From assembly GCA_963930645.1 (NCBI GenBank), contig OZ005648.1:6276131-6340130 (forward strand): a stretch of DNA of 64,000 nt, given 5' to 3'. Source of the DNA: Salticus scenicus. Taxonomy: Eukaryota; Arthropoda; Arachnida; Araneae; Salticidae. A program made the translations under genes and the position numbers. The notes under the pieces were generated by a model. The model did not search any database. It had not been told where the DNA came from and saw only the letters and a program-made list of their open reading frames with translations. Positions 21,585 through 34,695 of the stretch are shown here, piece by piece; the first letter of the stretch is position 1; every line of letters starts with the position of its first letter.

Positions 21585-22249
21585 TATATATTACCTATAT
21601 TGTTCAAATACCTATACTTTTTACAATTGAATTTTTTTTAGTTAATTTAGAGCAGTATATAATACTCTTTATATATTTCTAATGTAGAGCTGGGTAATAA
21701 TTTTTCACATTCAAAAATATCGGAAAAGAAAAAAAAAAAAATATTATTAATGTCATTATTTTAATTGGAAAAATTTCCTACAACTTCAATTTATAATTTT
21801 TTCCTACCAACTTTTTAAAATAACGAAGGATAAAATGTACTCGATTCTCTATAAGAATTTTAGGTGATTAATTTTTTCTTGCCGTAATTAGAAATATGAA
21901 ATGTATCGCAGAAATGTCTAATTCTGTATAGTTAAAAAATTACCAGTGCGAAATTAGAAGATGAGTGTATGTATGAGCTATAATAAGTTGTATAAGTATA
22001 TACGAGTTACATAAATCATTTATAAATGAGTTTGAATTTGACTTTTTTTTTATGCCAAAATATATTCGAAATATTTTAAAACATGTTTTTAAATAAAAAA
22101 GAAGATAAATACACATTAAAGACAAAAAGAAATACAGTCAATTATACAAGCACAACATTATTTCATTATTCTCTCTCTCTCTCTCTCTCACACACGCACA
22201 TATATATATCAAACACATGCCGGTGAGAAAATTAACTTTCTACAAGTAG

Positions 22250-22285
<36 letters not shown>

Positions 22286-22715
22286 TATTTGCAGACGATA
22301 AATTGCAATCCTTTACAATCCTAAATTCATTTTATTCATTGAAAATATCCAAGATACGCTTTTTATTTATTTGAAGACAAAAGATTTCTTTGTTACTAAT
22401 AGCAACATTGACATTTATTTTATTTATTTTTTTTAACACCATGGATTACATTTTAATCTTCCCGTGGAAAATGACACCATGACAGAAAAACAACGTCGTA
22501 AGAGAAACTTTTTTCAAGGTGGCAAATAGAATACTTTTATTAACCCGACGATTTTAATTAAATTCATAATTAAAACGATATAAATTTTTAAGCAACTGAA
22601 ATGTCTCCCTTGGAGTATTCGGCAATTATTGATACCTCTAATCACACGAAGGACTCTGCCCTCCGCGAGAAGATGCGGTCACAGACAAAACGAATTTGAC
22701 GCTAGCGACAGTAAC

Positions 22716-22750
<35 letters not shown>

Positions 22751-22850
22751 TAGAGATAGTTAAAAAAAATTACGTAATTATATAAGAAAAAATTGATATT
22801 ACGTAAACAAAGTATATATCACATTTAAAAGTAAAATTCATAACACGTGG
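21061..22850. other. Gene-free interval with microsatellites
   Basis: (AT)n at about 21549-21576 leads into (CA)n. A CT-CA-TA compound tract lies at about 22170-22209, an A tract at 22254-22283 and a T tract at 22714-22742. No coding region is convincing. Confidence 0.6.
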
Positions 22851-22859
22851 ATTCTCTTA

Positions 22860-23460
22860 TTAATTAACGCTTTTTAACAAAATTGAAAAGCGTGTTAATG
22901 ACTTCCATGAGTTCCGTTTGTCTATCCGTACTCTAACCTCCGTAAATATCCGGGGAATTTCTTGAAACTTATATATGTTATTCAAGATCACTATCGGATG
23001 TTCCCGATAGAAAGTGGAGTAAATACCACAACTAATTTGTGTACAGGGACACTCGAAAATATTCCAATGCATTGCGCTCAATGGTGGTATTTCTATAAAC
23101 TCTATTTTAATATCTTTACTTTACACAAACCTTAATGAAATTGAAATATGTTATTTATATGCATAAAAGAATGTTTTCCATAGGATTACTGTGAACAGCA
23201 ATAAGGTTTACAATAAAAATATTCAGTTACTGTAAGGACTATTGGAAATTTGCTGGAATTTTATTTTCATTTGCCTTAAGCTTTTTTAACACTTTCTAAC
23301 CATTTTTAAGTGTGGATACGATTTAAATTAGTGTATTTGTCTCCCCAGGTGTCCGTCTGCCCGACTGCAGCATCAGTAAATCTATTCAGAATTCCTTAAT
23401 TTGATATATGGTATTCAAGTTCACTATGGAATGTTCCCTTTTAAAAATGGCCTTCTTCGG
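22860..23460. repeat. Dispersed repeat family C, second locus
   Basis: It shares with 13300-14110 the order: TCCGTAAATAT block, ATTCAAG.TCACTAT...GGATGTTCCC block, GTGTACAGGGACACTCGAAAATATTCCAA-type block, ACAATAAAAATATTCAGTTAC block and the TTTTTAACACTTT tail. The minus-strand 73-codon frame here is not a gene. Confidence 0.55.
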
Positions 23461-24903
23461 GATAAACTTTTTTTTTTTTTTTTTTTTTTTTGGAAATCGC
23501 TGAAAAGATTAAATAATAATAATAATAGTTTTTTTTTTTTTTTTTTTTTTTAAGATGAAAAACCGATCTCACTTATTTTCTTCGAAAAAAGTAACCGTCG
23601 ATGGACTTTACACCTGGAACAATATATAACAGAAATCTGGTCTTCTAGGAAACTGCTTGAACGGATTTGATAAGAAATATAATTAGAGATTTGATATGAT
23701 AAATTGATTTTATTTTCCCTTATCTCCCGGAAAAATAGCTTCTAGTGGTAGGCTGCACTCTGCGCTAAGCAAAAAAGTAATATATAATTAACTAAAAACA
23801 AATCCATTGTATAGTGTAACCACGTTTCCTAAGACCAGCAGTGAGGACAAGTCCAAACGCTTGAAGGAGTGCCAAATTGACCGACAGCTGGGCTTTAGTA
23901 AACATTCAGTTATTCGGTGCTTATCGCTTATTTTCTATCAAATCAACCCTATTTTAGCACTGGACTCGTTGATTCCGCACTTGCGCAAAGGCTTCCATGA
24001 TCGCAAGAAATGTGGTTAAAGAATAGAGCTTTTCTAAAATATATAAATAAATAAAAGTAAATGTTAGCTTTCTCATTATGTGCATTTTTTATATGACTTT
24101 GCAGTATATAATTTTAAAATAAATTATTTTTTTGAAGCGCTGATGCTTTTTATTATTTATTTTTTTACTGCTTTATTACATTGATTATTACTGTAATATA
24201 ATTCACTCTTAAGTTTACGGAATGTTAAAAGTTACTTATTTACAATAAGTAAATAATGAATTTAATTAATGCATTTAAAAAAAATTAAAAACTTAATTCC
24301 TTTTTTTTTTTTTTTAAATATAGTAAATTATTATTTAATAAAAGTTGATAAAATTTTTAATTAAAATTCTTTTTATTAAAACTATTACTATTAAGCAAAG
24401 TAAGTTTTTTTTTAAATGTATAATTGTACTATAACTGGCAGTCTTTTTTTCATATAAAAAATGAAAACAATAAATGTGAAAGTGTCTAATAAAATTGGAG
24501 TTAGACATTTAAAAATATATAAAATAAGTTTTACTTTTAAATGTTTTAAAAAAAAAGTCTCGAAATTAAAGTTTTTGTATTGATTTACGGTCAATACCTA
24601 TTTATAAATACCTATTAATTGTTTTATCCCTTGACTCTCCAATGAAGTGTTTTTTAAAAGATCGATCTATATACTGATGAAAGGTTGTTACTCATTTTCG
24701 AATTGTGACTTTCTTTCAAGTAAAAGAAATTTCTGCTATATTTTATTGTATCGCCAGAACAATCGAGATTTATTTTTTTGACTTTCAGTACAAAAAAGTT
24801 AAATAAACCTATTCCTTCTCTAGCCATTCTTTTATACAAAAAGCAAATGGAGTTTATTTCTTCAACATTCTATGTCCTTTATCCTCTATGCTTTATGTAC
24901 AGT

Positions 24904-24934
<31 letters not shown>

Positions 24935-25615
24935 CCCCCAAGTTACAAACACATTTTTATCTAACTTCGTCCTTCTAAAAGCATCTACCAAGAAAAATTT
25001 CCGCAACTAGTGGCATTACTTTTTTGAACTAAAAAAGGGACAGTTAAGAAAAAAAAAATATATATATATATGTATGGTTGAGGTAAAAAAAAAAAAAAAA
25101 AAATTAACCTTACAGAAAATCTAGTGAAAAGTAGTTTTTCTGCTTGTTCCATTATTTTTCTCTATCTTTTGTATGTGACGTGGGTGTATGTATAAAGAAG
25201 GGCCGAATGAGGATGCTCCCAGGATAAGGGTCCCTTGATCGACATACGCATTAGGGACCCTTTTCAGGTGACCCTCGCACGTGCTGACTTCACACGGTCG
25301 CACCAACAACATTTCCTCCCTTTTCAGGCCTGCTATCTTTTTTATTCCGTTCCATAACTTCTGCAGCGATCTGTTTGCCCATACAGTAGCATTCTTTTTA
25401 AATGACCTTTCCGGTGACGGGGAATAGCTACAAATTGCAGAACATTCACAGACTGTAGTGTTCAGCAGATATAATGCAAAATTTTAACCGTACAACGGTA
25501 AATTAAAAATCGTATAATGCAAAATTTTAAAAATCTAAAACAGAAATCTATGTAAACACTTCAAAATGAGTTACAATTCTTTTAAAAAATTAAAAATTGC
25601 ATTAATTATGTGTTA
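23461..25615. other. Gene-free interval, many poly(T) tracts
   Basis: Long T tracts at 23469-23491, 23529-23550 and 24904-24934. The 70-codon frame at 23807-24019 has ordinary-looking composition but no motif I recognise, so I do not call it a gene. A GC-richer stretch at about 25160-25330 contains AAGGGTCCCTTGATCG and AGGGACCCTTTTCAGG, a short inverted pair. Confidence 0.45.
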
Positions 25616-25619
25616 ACAT

Positions 25620-26500
25620 TATTGCCGAAACCGAAACGTCAGTGAAGACCCTCTGTTGAGACTCAAAACGGTTTTGGGTTCCGTCTGTTTTTCTGTCTGT
25701 CTGTGTGTTTGTCGCGCGATAGCGGCCGCAAAAAACCCGCTATTGACTTGCAATTTGGTACACATGTTCATGAGCCCCATGTAATTAGCTGTATAGTTTT
25801 GGGTGTGTATTCCATTTGTACTTCGTGTACAGGAACACAACAAAGTTTTTCTTATCTTAAAAAAGGATAGGTATAGAGTATAGACTAAATAGTTTATGGG
25901 GCCACACAAAAGAATTCCGATGACGTACTGTAATCATCCAAATGATGTCAAATTAGTTTGAAAAATTAATGAGTTATAATTAATTAGGTATATTCTTATT
26001 ATTGGCGTTTATAATGACTGTGGCTCCTTTCCGGGATAAATAAAGGAATTTCATACTATTATGGTCTATAGTTGGTATTTCTTAAAAGTGTATTTTAACA
26101 TGGTTACACTCCATTAAATATAATGGAATTTTAATCATGTTTTCCTGTTGGAAATTGTGGGCATAGAATTGGTAATTAGTTTACAGGGTTACGCAAAATA
26201 ATTCCGATATGTTATGTAATCTTTTTTCATGAAATTTGGGACAAATATTTCTGAATTTCAGGGAAATACTACAAGACTGTCAGTTATTAAAAATACATGC
26301 ATATGATATACAGATAGGTATAGAAAGAGAGATACACCGGGGGGGTTGAGGGGACGGTAGCCCCTCTCAGGGACGTATCTGTATCTGATTATGTAACAAG
26401 CCAATCGAATCAATATATACTATTATATAATAAGGAATAAATAACAATGACCTGTTGAATAATATCTGATGCAAATAGGGCGTTGAGGCTCCTGATCTAC
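25620..26500. repeat. Dispersed repeat of the AGAGAAAGT-associated group
   Basis: It contains a CTGTCTGTCTGT segment, a TTTACAGGGTTACGCAAAATAATTCC-type block and a GGGGGTTGAGGGGACGGTAGCCCCTCTC end block. The last recurs at about 48730 and 50325. Order and spacing match the 48-50.5 kb copies only loosely. The 96-codon minus frame is not supported as a gene. Confidence 0.45.
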
Positions 26501-27040
26501 AGATCCACTAGTAATTTATGTGATCAAAAGTAACAAACAAACAAACAAAAAAAGTGATAAATGGAATTATGAAAATCGTATACATTTTCTCTTACTATTG
26601 TTCTTTATTGTTAAAAGCATTTGTCTCCTTGAAGGTTCGTCATCATGTATATTTTTGGAAAAATATGTTACTCTTTATGAATTTCAATAGCAATAAGATG
26701 AAGAGTCAGTAGTAGTGGAATCTCTAAGGTAGGCTGATGGCAAGGTAATGTCCTCTTTGTCGGTTCCACATTCGACCTCTAGTGAAATTTTTCATTTTAT
26801 CATCTTTTGTAATAATACCTATATAAAAAGAGCTTAGCTGCCAATCTAGCTGCTTGGTAGAGAAATAGCAGAATAATATCAGTGGATGTATTATAAAAAA
26901 TCTGGAGTGACTCCACTCGACTTTCCGAACATTGAGAATTAACAGTTTTGTAGATAAAGTAAAGAAAGGGGAGTTGTCAAAATACAAAAGAGATAAAACC
27001 ATAATACAGTGTTTGAGTATTTTTCTCCATATATTACACG
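26500..27040. other. Gene-free interval
   Basis: No recognised coding region. The 92-codon minus-strand frame at 26724-27002 shows no domain. Confidence 0.45.
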
Positions 27041-27610
27041 ATGTTTCATTTAACGCTACTGAACTTTGAGCCCATAGATCATAATGATAAAGAATTTTCG
27101 GTGTGTCCCAGTAAAAAACCTATAAATGCTAGATTCACCAAAGTGTTTATAGTTAGTGCAACAGTGATTTATAATATTCATATAAATTTTCAGCTCAATC
27201 GAATAAGGCGTTTAGATGCTATCGCACTTTTAACTAGTATGTTGTGGCCACCACATGACTTTCTTCAATATTTTCCTATACAAATTCACTCAGTAAAAAT
27301 AATTTATTAAAATTATTATTTAAAAAAATTATCTTCCATGATAATGCAGATGATTTCCATATTAGAGAAGTAGTATAATACTAAATATCCAAAAAAAAAA
27401 AAAAATCAATTTTATTGTCAATATCACATTTAAAAAAAATCGATAACTTCATTTTAAATTATCGCAAATCTATGGTTCAACCATTTGTTTTAAAGGTACT
27501 GGCGAGCTCTTTTGAAAGATACCCATCATGAAAATTTACTCCCCTCGAGGGGGGAATTCCCCCCCAGGGGGGTTGGCGAGGCTCCTACACATACAAAATT
27601 TTTTTCCCAG
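27041..27610. repeat. Isolated 174-bp unit plus segment shared with 47.2 kb
   Basis: Positions about 27065-27225 match the 28.0-28.5 kb tandem unit (CATAATGATAAAGAATTTT, AGCTCAATCGAATAAGGCGTTTAGA). Positions about 27225-27600 match 47165-47450 in reverse. The shared blocks are TATGTTGTGGCCACCACA, TATCGATAA-type words, a GGTTCAACCAT block and a CCCC-rich hairpin at 27541-27575. The 89-codon frame over the unit is not a gene. Confidence 0.6.
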
Positions 27611-28026
27611 TTGACTATCTCTATTATAAATAAACCTTGTAAATTTCATAATGATTACTAAAAAATAATTCTCTTTATGCACATTTATACAAACTTTTGT
27701 ACTATACACCATGTTAAAAATTTAGAAAAAGCGGGATGGCAACGCAACCTGTAAGACAATTTTTACCAAAAGTTGATAGGCACTAATTTATGTCAAGGTG
27801 CAACTACATACCAATTTGTATGAAATTCTGTGAAGTAGTTCCTGAGATACAGTTGCCACAAAAGTCTGTCACACCCACGCAGAGACTGACAGACAAACAG
27901 ACAGACATTTTCTAAAAATGGTCAAATCGTGTTCTACAGCTCTCAAAACGTGTAAATCCATCAAAAACCCGAGGTCGAAAATTTTTACGAATCCAATACT
28001 TTCTTCTATTGAATATCGAAGAAAGT

Positions 28027-28545
28027 AAAAATTTGGTCTCACAGGCCATAATGATAAGGAATTTTTCTTTGTGTCCCTGTAAAAAAACTGTAAGTGCTAA
28101 ATTCACCAAAATCTATACAGTTCGTGCAACTGTGAACTATAAATATGTGTACAAATTTTTTGTTCAGATTAAATAAGCGTTTAGACGCTATCGCACTTTT
28201 AAAAATTTGGCCCCATAGGCCATAATGATAAAGAATATTTCTTTGTGTCCCTGTAAAAAAACTGTAAGTGCCAGATTCTTCAAACCCTATACAAATTGAG
28301 TAACTGTGACCTATAATATGTGTATAAATTTTTTGCTCAATTGAAGAAGGCGTTTAGATGCTATCGCACTTTTCAGATTTTGGTCCCATAGACCATAATG
28401 ATAAAGAATTTTTCTTTGTGTCCCTGTAAAAAAACTATAAGTGCTAGATACACCAAAATCTATAGGGTTCGTACTATGGTGACTTACAATATACACACCA
28501 ACTTTCAGCTTATTCGAACAAAGCGTTTAGACGCTAGCGTGTTCA
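28027..28545 (+). repeat. Three tandem units of about 174 bp
   Basis: The units start at about 28027, 28201 and 28374. Each reads ATTTTGG(T/C)C(C/T)CATAGGCC, then CATAATGATAA, TTTCTTTGTGTCCCTGTAAA and GCGTTTAGACGCTA. The array runs into a CATACACA-type microsatellite at 28545-28600. Confidence 0.8.
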
Positions 28546-28602
28546 CTCACAGACATACACACATACATACACACATACACACACACACATACATACATCA
28601 TC
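28545..28602. repeat. (CATACACA)-type microsatellite
   Basis: Alternating CATACACA and CACACATA words of about 55 bp follow the last 174-bp unit directly. Confidence 0.8.
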
Positions 28603-28699
28603 GTAAAAATAGTGAAAACGGATTCAGGGGACCTCGAAACGTATAGAAACATCAAAATCTCGAATTCGGATTTTTGACATGATTACAATACTTTCCTCA

Positions 28700-31690
28700 C
28701 TATAGTGTTCGGAAAGTAAAAAGATTTACGCCTTCCACAGAGGTAAGGTGGAGATCTACATAGAGAAGAGGGATCGAGGGGCATCTTCATTTATTTTATT
28801 TTACACTAGAAAAGCCCCGGTTCATTAACGAATCGAATTTCGAATGCAGGAAAAATTTCAAAATCAAACTGGAAACGTACAAAACTCGGCCTGATGCTGT
28901 TTAGGGGCTAATAGATCAAACTTTGTTAACAAAACCATTTTTAAATTCATGAAATCAATAAAGGTAGTGTAGATCTCATCACTAAAAAGATCTCCGAACA
29001 GAAATAAATGAAGATTTCAGACCAATTTGTTATAGTACAAAGAACTAATAAAGACTTTATTTAACTAAATTTATCTAAACAAAAATTTAGCCGAAAATAA
29101 CCTTTTTTGCGTTACTTAATTAGACGTCTTTGTTTGTTGTGGCGTGAGATCACTGTGGTGTGTGGTACCGCACCTTAACTCTCAGTGAATTATTTGGTTG
29201 TGGTGTGACAGCGCAGCCGAGTTTAGTATTACACATAGATCTAAATGCATTTAAATGAAGGAGAAAGTGGTGTCAGTCGTAGCTTTAGAGGAATACGCTT
29301 ATATCGACTGGCCGTTAAATGATTGCTGAATCCTATAAAAGCTACCGAAGGCAGCGGATCCCGAAACGGTTGGCTAAAAGTATTTAAAAAATGCATTGTC
29401 ACCGTGTTCTAAGCTAGTATGAAAGTTTCAAATGTCTAGGTAGTCGGGAAGTTATATAAACATCGATTGCTGTTCTCGGTGCGTCCACACACAGACATAC
29501 AGTCCAAGAAAATCTCTTAGTCATTTATGCATACAGATTATTTATTATTATTATTATTATTATTTTGAATAATTGTTTAGAACTTTTCTTATTTGATAAT
29601 TATTCACAGAGATGTTACTTAGAAAAGTTTTACACAAAAACTTGCACTTTTTTGACGAAATCCGAAAGTCATTTCCTAGCTAGTTGTGCAAATTGTCCGA
29701 GACAGGCTCGGAACATAGCTAGGGCAGAAGACTGTAGTTTAATTTATAGATAGAAGATATATAGAACAAATATATACAAATAAATGTAGGGCGGAGTATT
29801 CAAATACTCTATGTGCTTTTTCAGTTTTGTTTATTTACTAAAATGTATAGCGACTCCTTTTTTTTTTTTTCTAACGCCTGGCAATTGCTTGATATTCGGA
29901 AAGTCGACTCAGCCTAATTTTTTGCACAGTCATTTGATTTTTTGATTAATTTGCAATAAAATAAGTGAAACCTGCCTTAAATATATATATATTTCTGCTT
30001 GATAAATAGAACATTTTTAATAGATTTGAAAACAATTTAAAGTGTGAGTGATATAAAAAATTGCGTACATAAAGTTAAAATAAAAATGGTTAATGGAGAA
30101 AAGTGAAGAAAATACTTCAGAAGAAGAAGGAAGAAAAGTTAGAAAACAAAAATCAAAATTTTATGAACTTTTCTTTTAAAAAATTTGTAAATAAAGATAA
30201 GCAAAACCAATTATGCTTTATATCTTTATTTTCCATTAATAATATATTGTTATCAGTTCAATACAATTTTTAATTTAAAAAAGGAATCAACAATGACAAA
30301 AAAAAAAAAAAAAAAAAAAAAATCACTTGTGAACACGTTTATATATCATGAAAAACGGCAGTTTTTCTAGTGACGCAAGCGCAAAAACAAACGAACGCCA
30401 CGACACTCAGCGGAAACGGAAAAACGAACGAAAACTGCGACACTTATATATACAGGAATTTTAAGATCAAAGTAACCGCTGAAAGCCGACACTTAATATC
30501 TCAGGAAATATGGGAGGTTATGTTCTGATATTTTCAAAATAGACTTTCACCTTCTGTCTGACCCTACCCTGAAATCGCTACATTTCTGCGTGCAATATAT
30601 TTCGAGATATGAATTGGCTCATTTAAGTTGTAAATGGGCGGCGTATGTAAGGAACAAATTTTTCTCGAATATGGCTCGAGCGAATTTAGTTTAATTTATA
30701 TATGATATTAATCGCTTTTATCTGATGTGCCTGACATCTCCCTTTTCCCTAGGAAAACTCTTGTTTTTTTTTATAACTCAGTTTAAAAATCGAACTATTT
30801 TTTACTCCGAAAATACCGTGATGCGGCAGTTTCGCGGACGAATTTCTTCTCTTCCATCTGAAATACTGAATATCAAATAATCGTTTTGGCTCCATCTATC
30901 GGGAAGCGTCAAAAATAAACACAAAAAAAAAAAAATATTTTTCTCTTTTTAATATATATATTAAATGAGTTATTTATTTAGGTACTTGTATTTTATATGA
31001 CATTTGTTTATCAAAAATATTCTTTGTATTTACATTGTTTTCATGCTGATACGTTGTTAACTTTCAAAATTGGTTCTATTTTAAAAGGTGATTGCAACAA
31101 CAAAAAAAAAATTTCCTTTATTTTCATAAAAATGACAAATAATATGATAATCATATGCAAATATTTGTAATTTTTTCAAAATTAGGTGATAAATCACTTA
31201 AACTACGGATTGAAAAAATTCTTAAAACAGAATTTGAAAATAATTAATTTGCTCATTAAGTTTTTAGTATATATATAATATATAAATTACAAAATGTTAA
31301 GCTATAATAAAATTTTGAATAGATTAAGATTTTTTTTTAATTAAATTCATAACAAACTATACTACTTAAATATTTACCAGTATAAAATTTTCACTTTTTA
31401 AAGATTTTTCTATTATTATGTATTTTTCACTTTTAAATCAAATCTATACCTAAAAAATTATAATAAGAAATAAATATAAATAAGAAATTTTTGTCATTTT
31501 TAAAATGTACTATATTATGCCTTTGTAATGTTGCATGTGTCCATCTTTTTTATCACTTTTTATAAAATTTTGAAATTTTATTTAGTTTGTTATTTTGTTC
31601 GAGTATGACCTATAAAACAACACTTTTAATACAGTGTTATAACTCATTACCATGCTCCTTTAATTTTGCGTTTTGATCATTAACCCCTAA
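28700..31690. other. Gene-free interval
   Basis: It contains an inverted copy of the 9.3-kb repeat at about 29340-29455, a (TTA)n run at 29540-29561 and an A tract at 30297-30322. A slightly GC-richer patch at about 30340-30500 holds a TTATATATA word. No coding region is convincing, and the 62-codon frame at 29565-29753 has no motif. Confidence 0.45.
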
Positions 31691-31699
31691 AAAGTAATG

Positions 31700-32844
31700 A
31701 TATCAATACAAAAAACCCTTAACGGGTTAAAAGTTTGTGACGCAGCACTGTACTTTATGGCTATAAGAATTAGAAATACGGGTCTTAAAAATAATGATAT
31801 CAAATTTTCAGTGACGCTTTGATATTAATTAAATTATACATAGATTTTCTTATTTGAATTTGCTTTTTTCTTTTATTTATATTTACAGTGTAAACGTTAT
31901 TTTCAACATAAAATAATATATAGCATTTACTCATTGATACCTTTCCATTCACATCTCTTATACTATGAAAGCATGTGTTTTAAAAGAAATTATATGAAAT
32001 TCCAGTAACGCAGTGGTGTTACATTAAGTGATTTGTTTTTAAATTTCTCTGCAATTATTTTGTTTTGCATATTAAAGTATATGTGCACATTGAAATATTG
32101 CTTTTAATTTTCAAATACGCTGTCAAATATATCACTTTCATTAAGCTTATATTATGTACTGAATATATATTTATTTCAATGAATTATTCTATCTTTTGCG
32201 TCACGCCATCCAAAACTGTAAGTAAAATATATGGAAATGTTTACTTTGAGTCATTTCATTCAAATAAATTGAAAATGCATGCAAATAGATATCGTGATGC
32301 AAAGAAAAAAACTGTGAAATTTTTTTCAGTTTTGGATGGCGTGACGCAAAAGATAGAATAATTCATTGAAATAAATATATTTCAGTACATAATATAAGCT
32401 TAATGAAAGTGATATATTTGACAGCGTATTTGAAAATTAAAAGCAATATTTCGATGTGCACATATACTTTAATATGCAAAACAAAATAATTGCAGAGAAA
32501 TTTAAAAACAAATCACTTAATGTAACACCACTGCGTTACTGGAATTTCATATAATTTCTTTTAAAACACATGCTTTCATAGTATAAGAGATGTGAATGGA
32601 AAGGTATCAATGAGTAAATGCTATATATTATTTTATGTTGAAAATAACGTTTACACTGTAAATATAAATAAAAGAAAAAAGCAAATTCAAATAAGAAAAT
32701 CTATGTATAATTTAATTAATATCAAAGCGTCACTGAAAATTTGATATCATTATTTTTAAGACCCGTATTTCTAATTCTTATAGCCATAAAGTACAGTGCT
32801 GCGTCACAAACTTTTAACCCGTTAAGTGTTTTTTGTATTGATAT
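31700..32844. repeat. 1.1-kb near-perfect palindrome
   Basis: The left arm 31700-32218 and right arm 32327-32844 are reverse complements over about 518 bp, with very few differences (one near 31718/32827). The 108-bp centre (32219-32326) is unique. Inner arm edges read TTTTGCGTCACGCCATCCAAA and its complement, and TTAACGGGTTAA-type words lie near both outer edges. The 98-codon frame at 32065-32361 spans the centre and is a by-product. The near identity of the arms points to recent formation or ongoing arm-to-arm gene conversion. Confidence 0.93.
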
Positions 32845-33918
32845 ATATATATAAATTTTTGTCATTTTATTTCGAAAACAAGCATACTATCTCTACATTT
32901 TTTAACATTTTTTCGTGATTCTTCCAGCCTGACAGCTGCATCAAGCGCCATCTTTTGCGGGACATAAGAGAAAAAAAAATGTTGGTCAATGGCTGATCTA
33001 CCGAAATAGAGTGAGTGTTTATGGTACAGGGGGGGGGGGGTGAAATAGAGCAAAAATAGAGGAAAATAGGTTCAGGAGAAGGAGGGAAAGGAATGAAATA
33101 GGAAAACTCAGTGGTAATATTCTCTCTCTCCATTCCTTTTTGCGAATAAATTGCCTCGGCGCCGTAACAGGGTAAAGAATAGGTTCGCTGAAGGTGAAAT
33201 AAAAAAAGGAACTAGGTGTTGATGTGAAGTAAATAAACAGATAAATAAATAAACCTATGGACATTACCATGCAACAAAAAGATTCTATTTTTCACTTATC
33301 TAAATTTTTATATTTGTTTGTTTGAATATATTCTTTTCTAATGTTCGTTTTTGCGTGCGATGCAAACTTAAATAAATAAATAAAAAGTGTGCTGATGAAA
33401 CTGTACTTGAAGCTGGAAGACGTATGCTTTTGCTAGGATAAGTAGCAGTTTTTTTTTTTTTTCTTTTTCTGTTGCCGTTCGATGTATAGGATGAGAGGGG
33501 TTTTGGCGGGATCGTTGCTTGCTGGTGTGCGTTATGCTTTTCAGCAAGTATACTCAGATTTATTTATTTTTTATTTTTCTCTTTTGCAGACACGCAGATT
33601 TTTCAATTTCATTTTATTACTTTTTTTTTTTTTTTTTTTTTTTCGTTTTGAAGAGTGATGGATGAAAATTTTTCAAATGTGGTCAAAGTTTTCAAAATCT
33701 TCTGTTTATTCATGTTTATTTATTTTATTTTGCTTTTTTTTTTTTCCTCTCAGACGGAAGATTTAGCATGGTGTTTTGAAAAATGAATAACAAATTTAAC
33801 ATTTTTTTTCGAATGGTTCATGATGTACATTCTTTTTAGTTACAGGGATTTGAAATTTTTTCCCCCTTTTCTTGTTCTAAAGCATAAATAAGAGCTTTTT
33901 AAATCTGTTAAGTAGCAT
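32845..33918. other. Gene-free interval
   Basis: Contains a G homopolymer at 33030-33040, A-rich purine runs (about 33050-33110) and T tracts at 33451-33462, 33621-33642 and 33735-33745. The three overlapping minus-strand frames at 32862-33270 are Pro/Ser/Phe-rich products of these runs. Confidence 0.5.
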
Positions 33919-34177
33919 AATCGAATGAGAGCCCTGTATCGGGTCGGGTACCCGCTTTGCGAGTCTAGTGCGGCTTTTGTTAGCTTTAATTTTTGACCTA
34001 CGGGTAAAAACACGGGCAAAACTGCAAATTTTTTCCTTTGATTTTTTTTATTTTTATTTTAATGAATACAATCTTTTGAATATCAGAGAATGAATGAAAT
34101 TCTCTTCCTTCGTAGTAGTTTAAAGTAACAAGACTCATAACATAAGTTTAATTCATTAAGAAGAAATTTGTCGTATT

Positions 34178-34368
34178 CAGGCCTCGCAGCGTTCCTAGAA
34201 TTTTATACTCATTTTATTATATTGTCACCACTAAGAAAAAATACAATTATTTTACATAATGTTGAGACGTGTTTCAGCAATAAAACATTCAAGAAACATT
34301 TCTTAGTATCGATAGTGGTGTCAATAAAATAAAAATGAGGTCAAATTTTAGGAACGCTGCGAGGCCTG
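34178..34368. mobile_element. Nested MITE with CAGGCCTCGC termini
   Basis: The 191-bp element starts CAGGCCTCGCAGCGTTCCTA and ends with the exact reverse complement. The inverted repeat continues more weakly through an ATTTTATT region. Termini are hAT-like, but I cannot see an 8-bp target duplication, so the class is tentative. Confidence 0.7.
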
Positions 34369-34373
34369 CGGTA

Positions 34374-34695
34374 CACAGTTAAAAATTTCAGTTCAAGGTT
34401 GAATCATATGTTGGTACTACAGTAGTTTCAATTTGCTAGGTTGAACCAAAAATTGGTACAACTGTAGCTGCAACCATGCTATGGTGCAACCTTCTAGCAT
34501 GTTTTGGTACTTCTTTTTGAAAAAAAAAGCACCAAATTATGGTAAACGATTTCTCCATCTTATGGGTGAAGCTATTGCAATATCAAACCTTGGTTTAAAG
34601 AAGCACCAAATAATGGTAAAAAGTTTCCCCATCTTCTGGTTGCAACTTTAGTGTACCGTGTTTTGGTTTAACCTAGGACAAAATTTTTAACAGTG
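34374..34695. mobile_element. Nested MITE with TA target sites
   Basis: The 322-bp element is flanked by TA (34372-34373 and 34696-34697). The ends are CACAGTTAAAAATTT and AAATTTTTAACAGTG, an inverted repeat with one mismatch. The interior repeats a GCACCAAATNATGGTAAA motif twice (about 34529 and 34603), plus several TTGGTNCAAC-type words. It starts only six bases after the neighbouring element at 34178-34368. Confidence 0.65.

Noticed and set aside
23807..24019. 70-codon frame with ordinary amino-acid composition
   Set aside because: No motif, no neighbouring exon or splice context that I can support. Left uncalled.
32065..32361. 98-codon frame spanning the centre of the 1.1-kb palindrome
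   Set aside because: Palindrome arms explain the frame, and there is no domain or codon signal.
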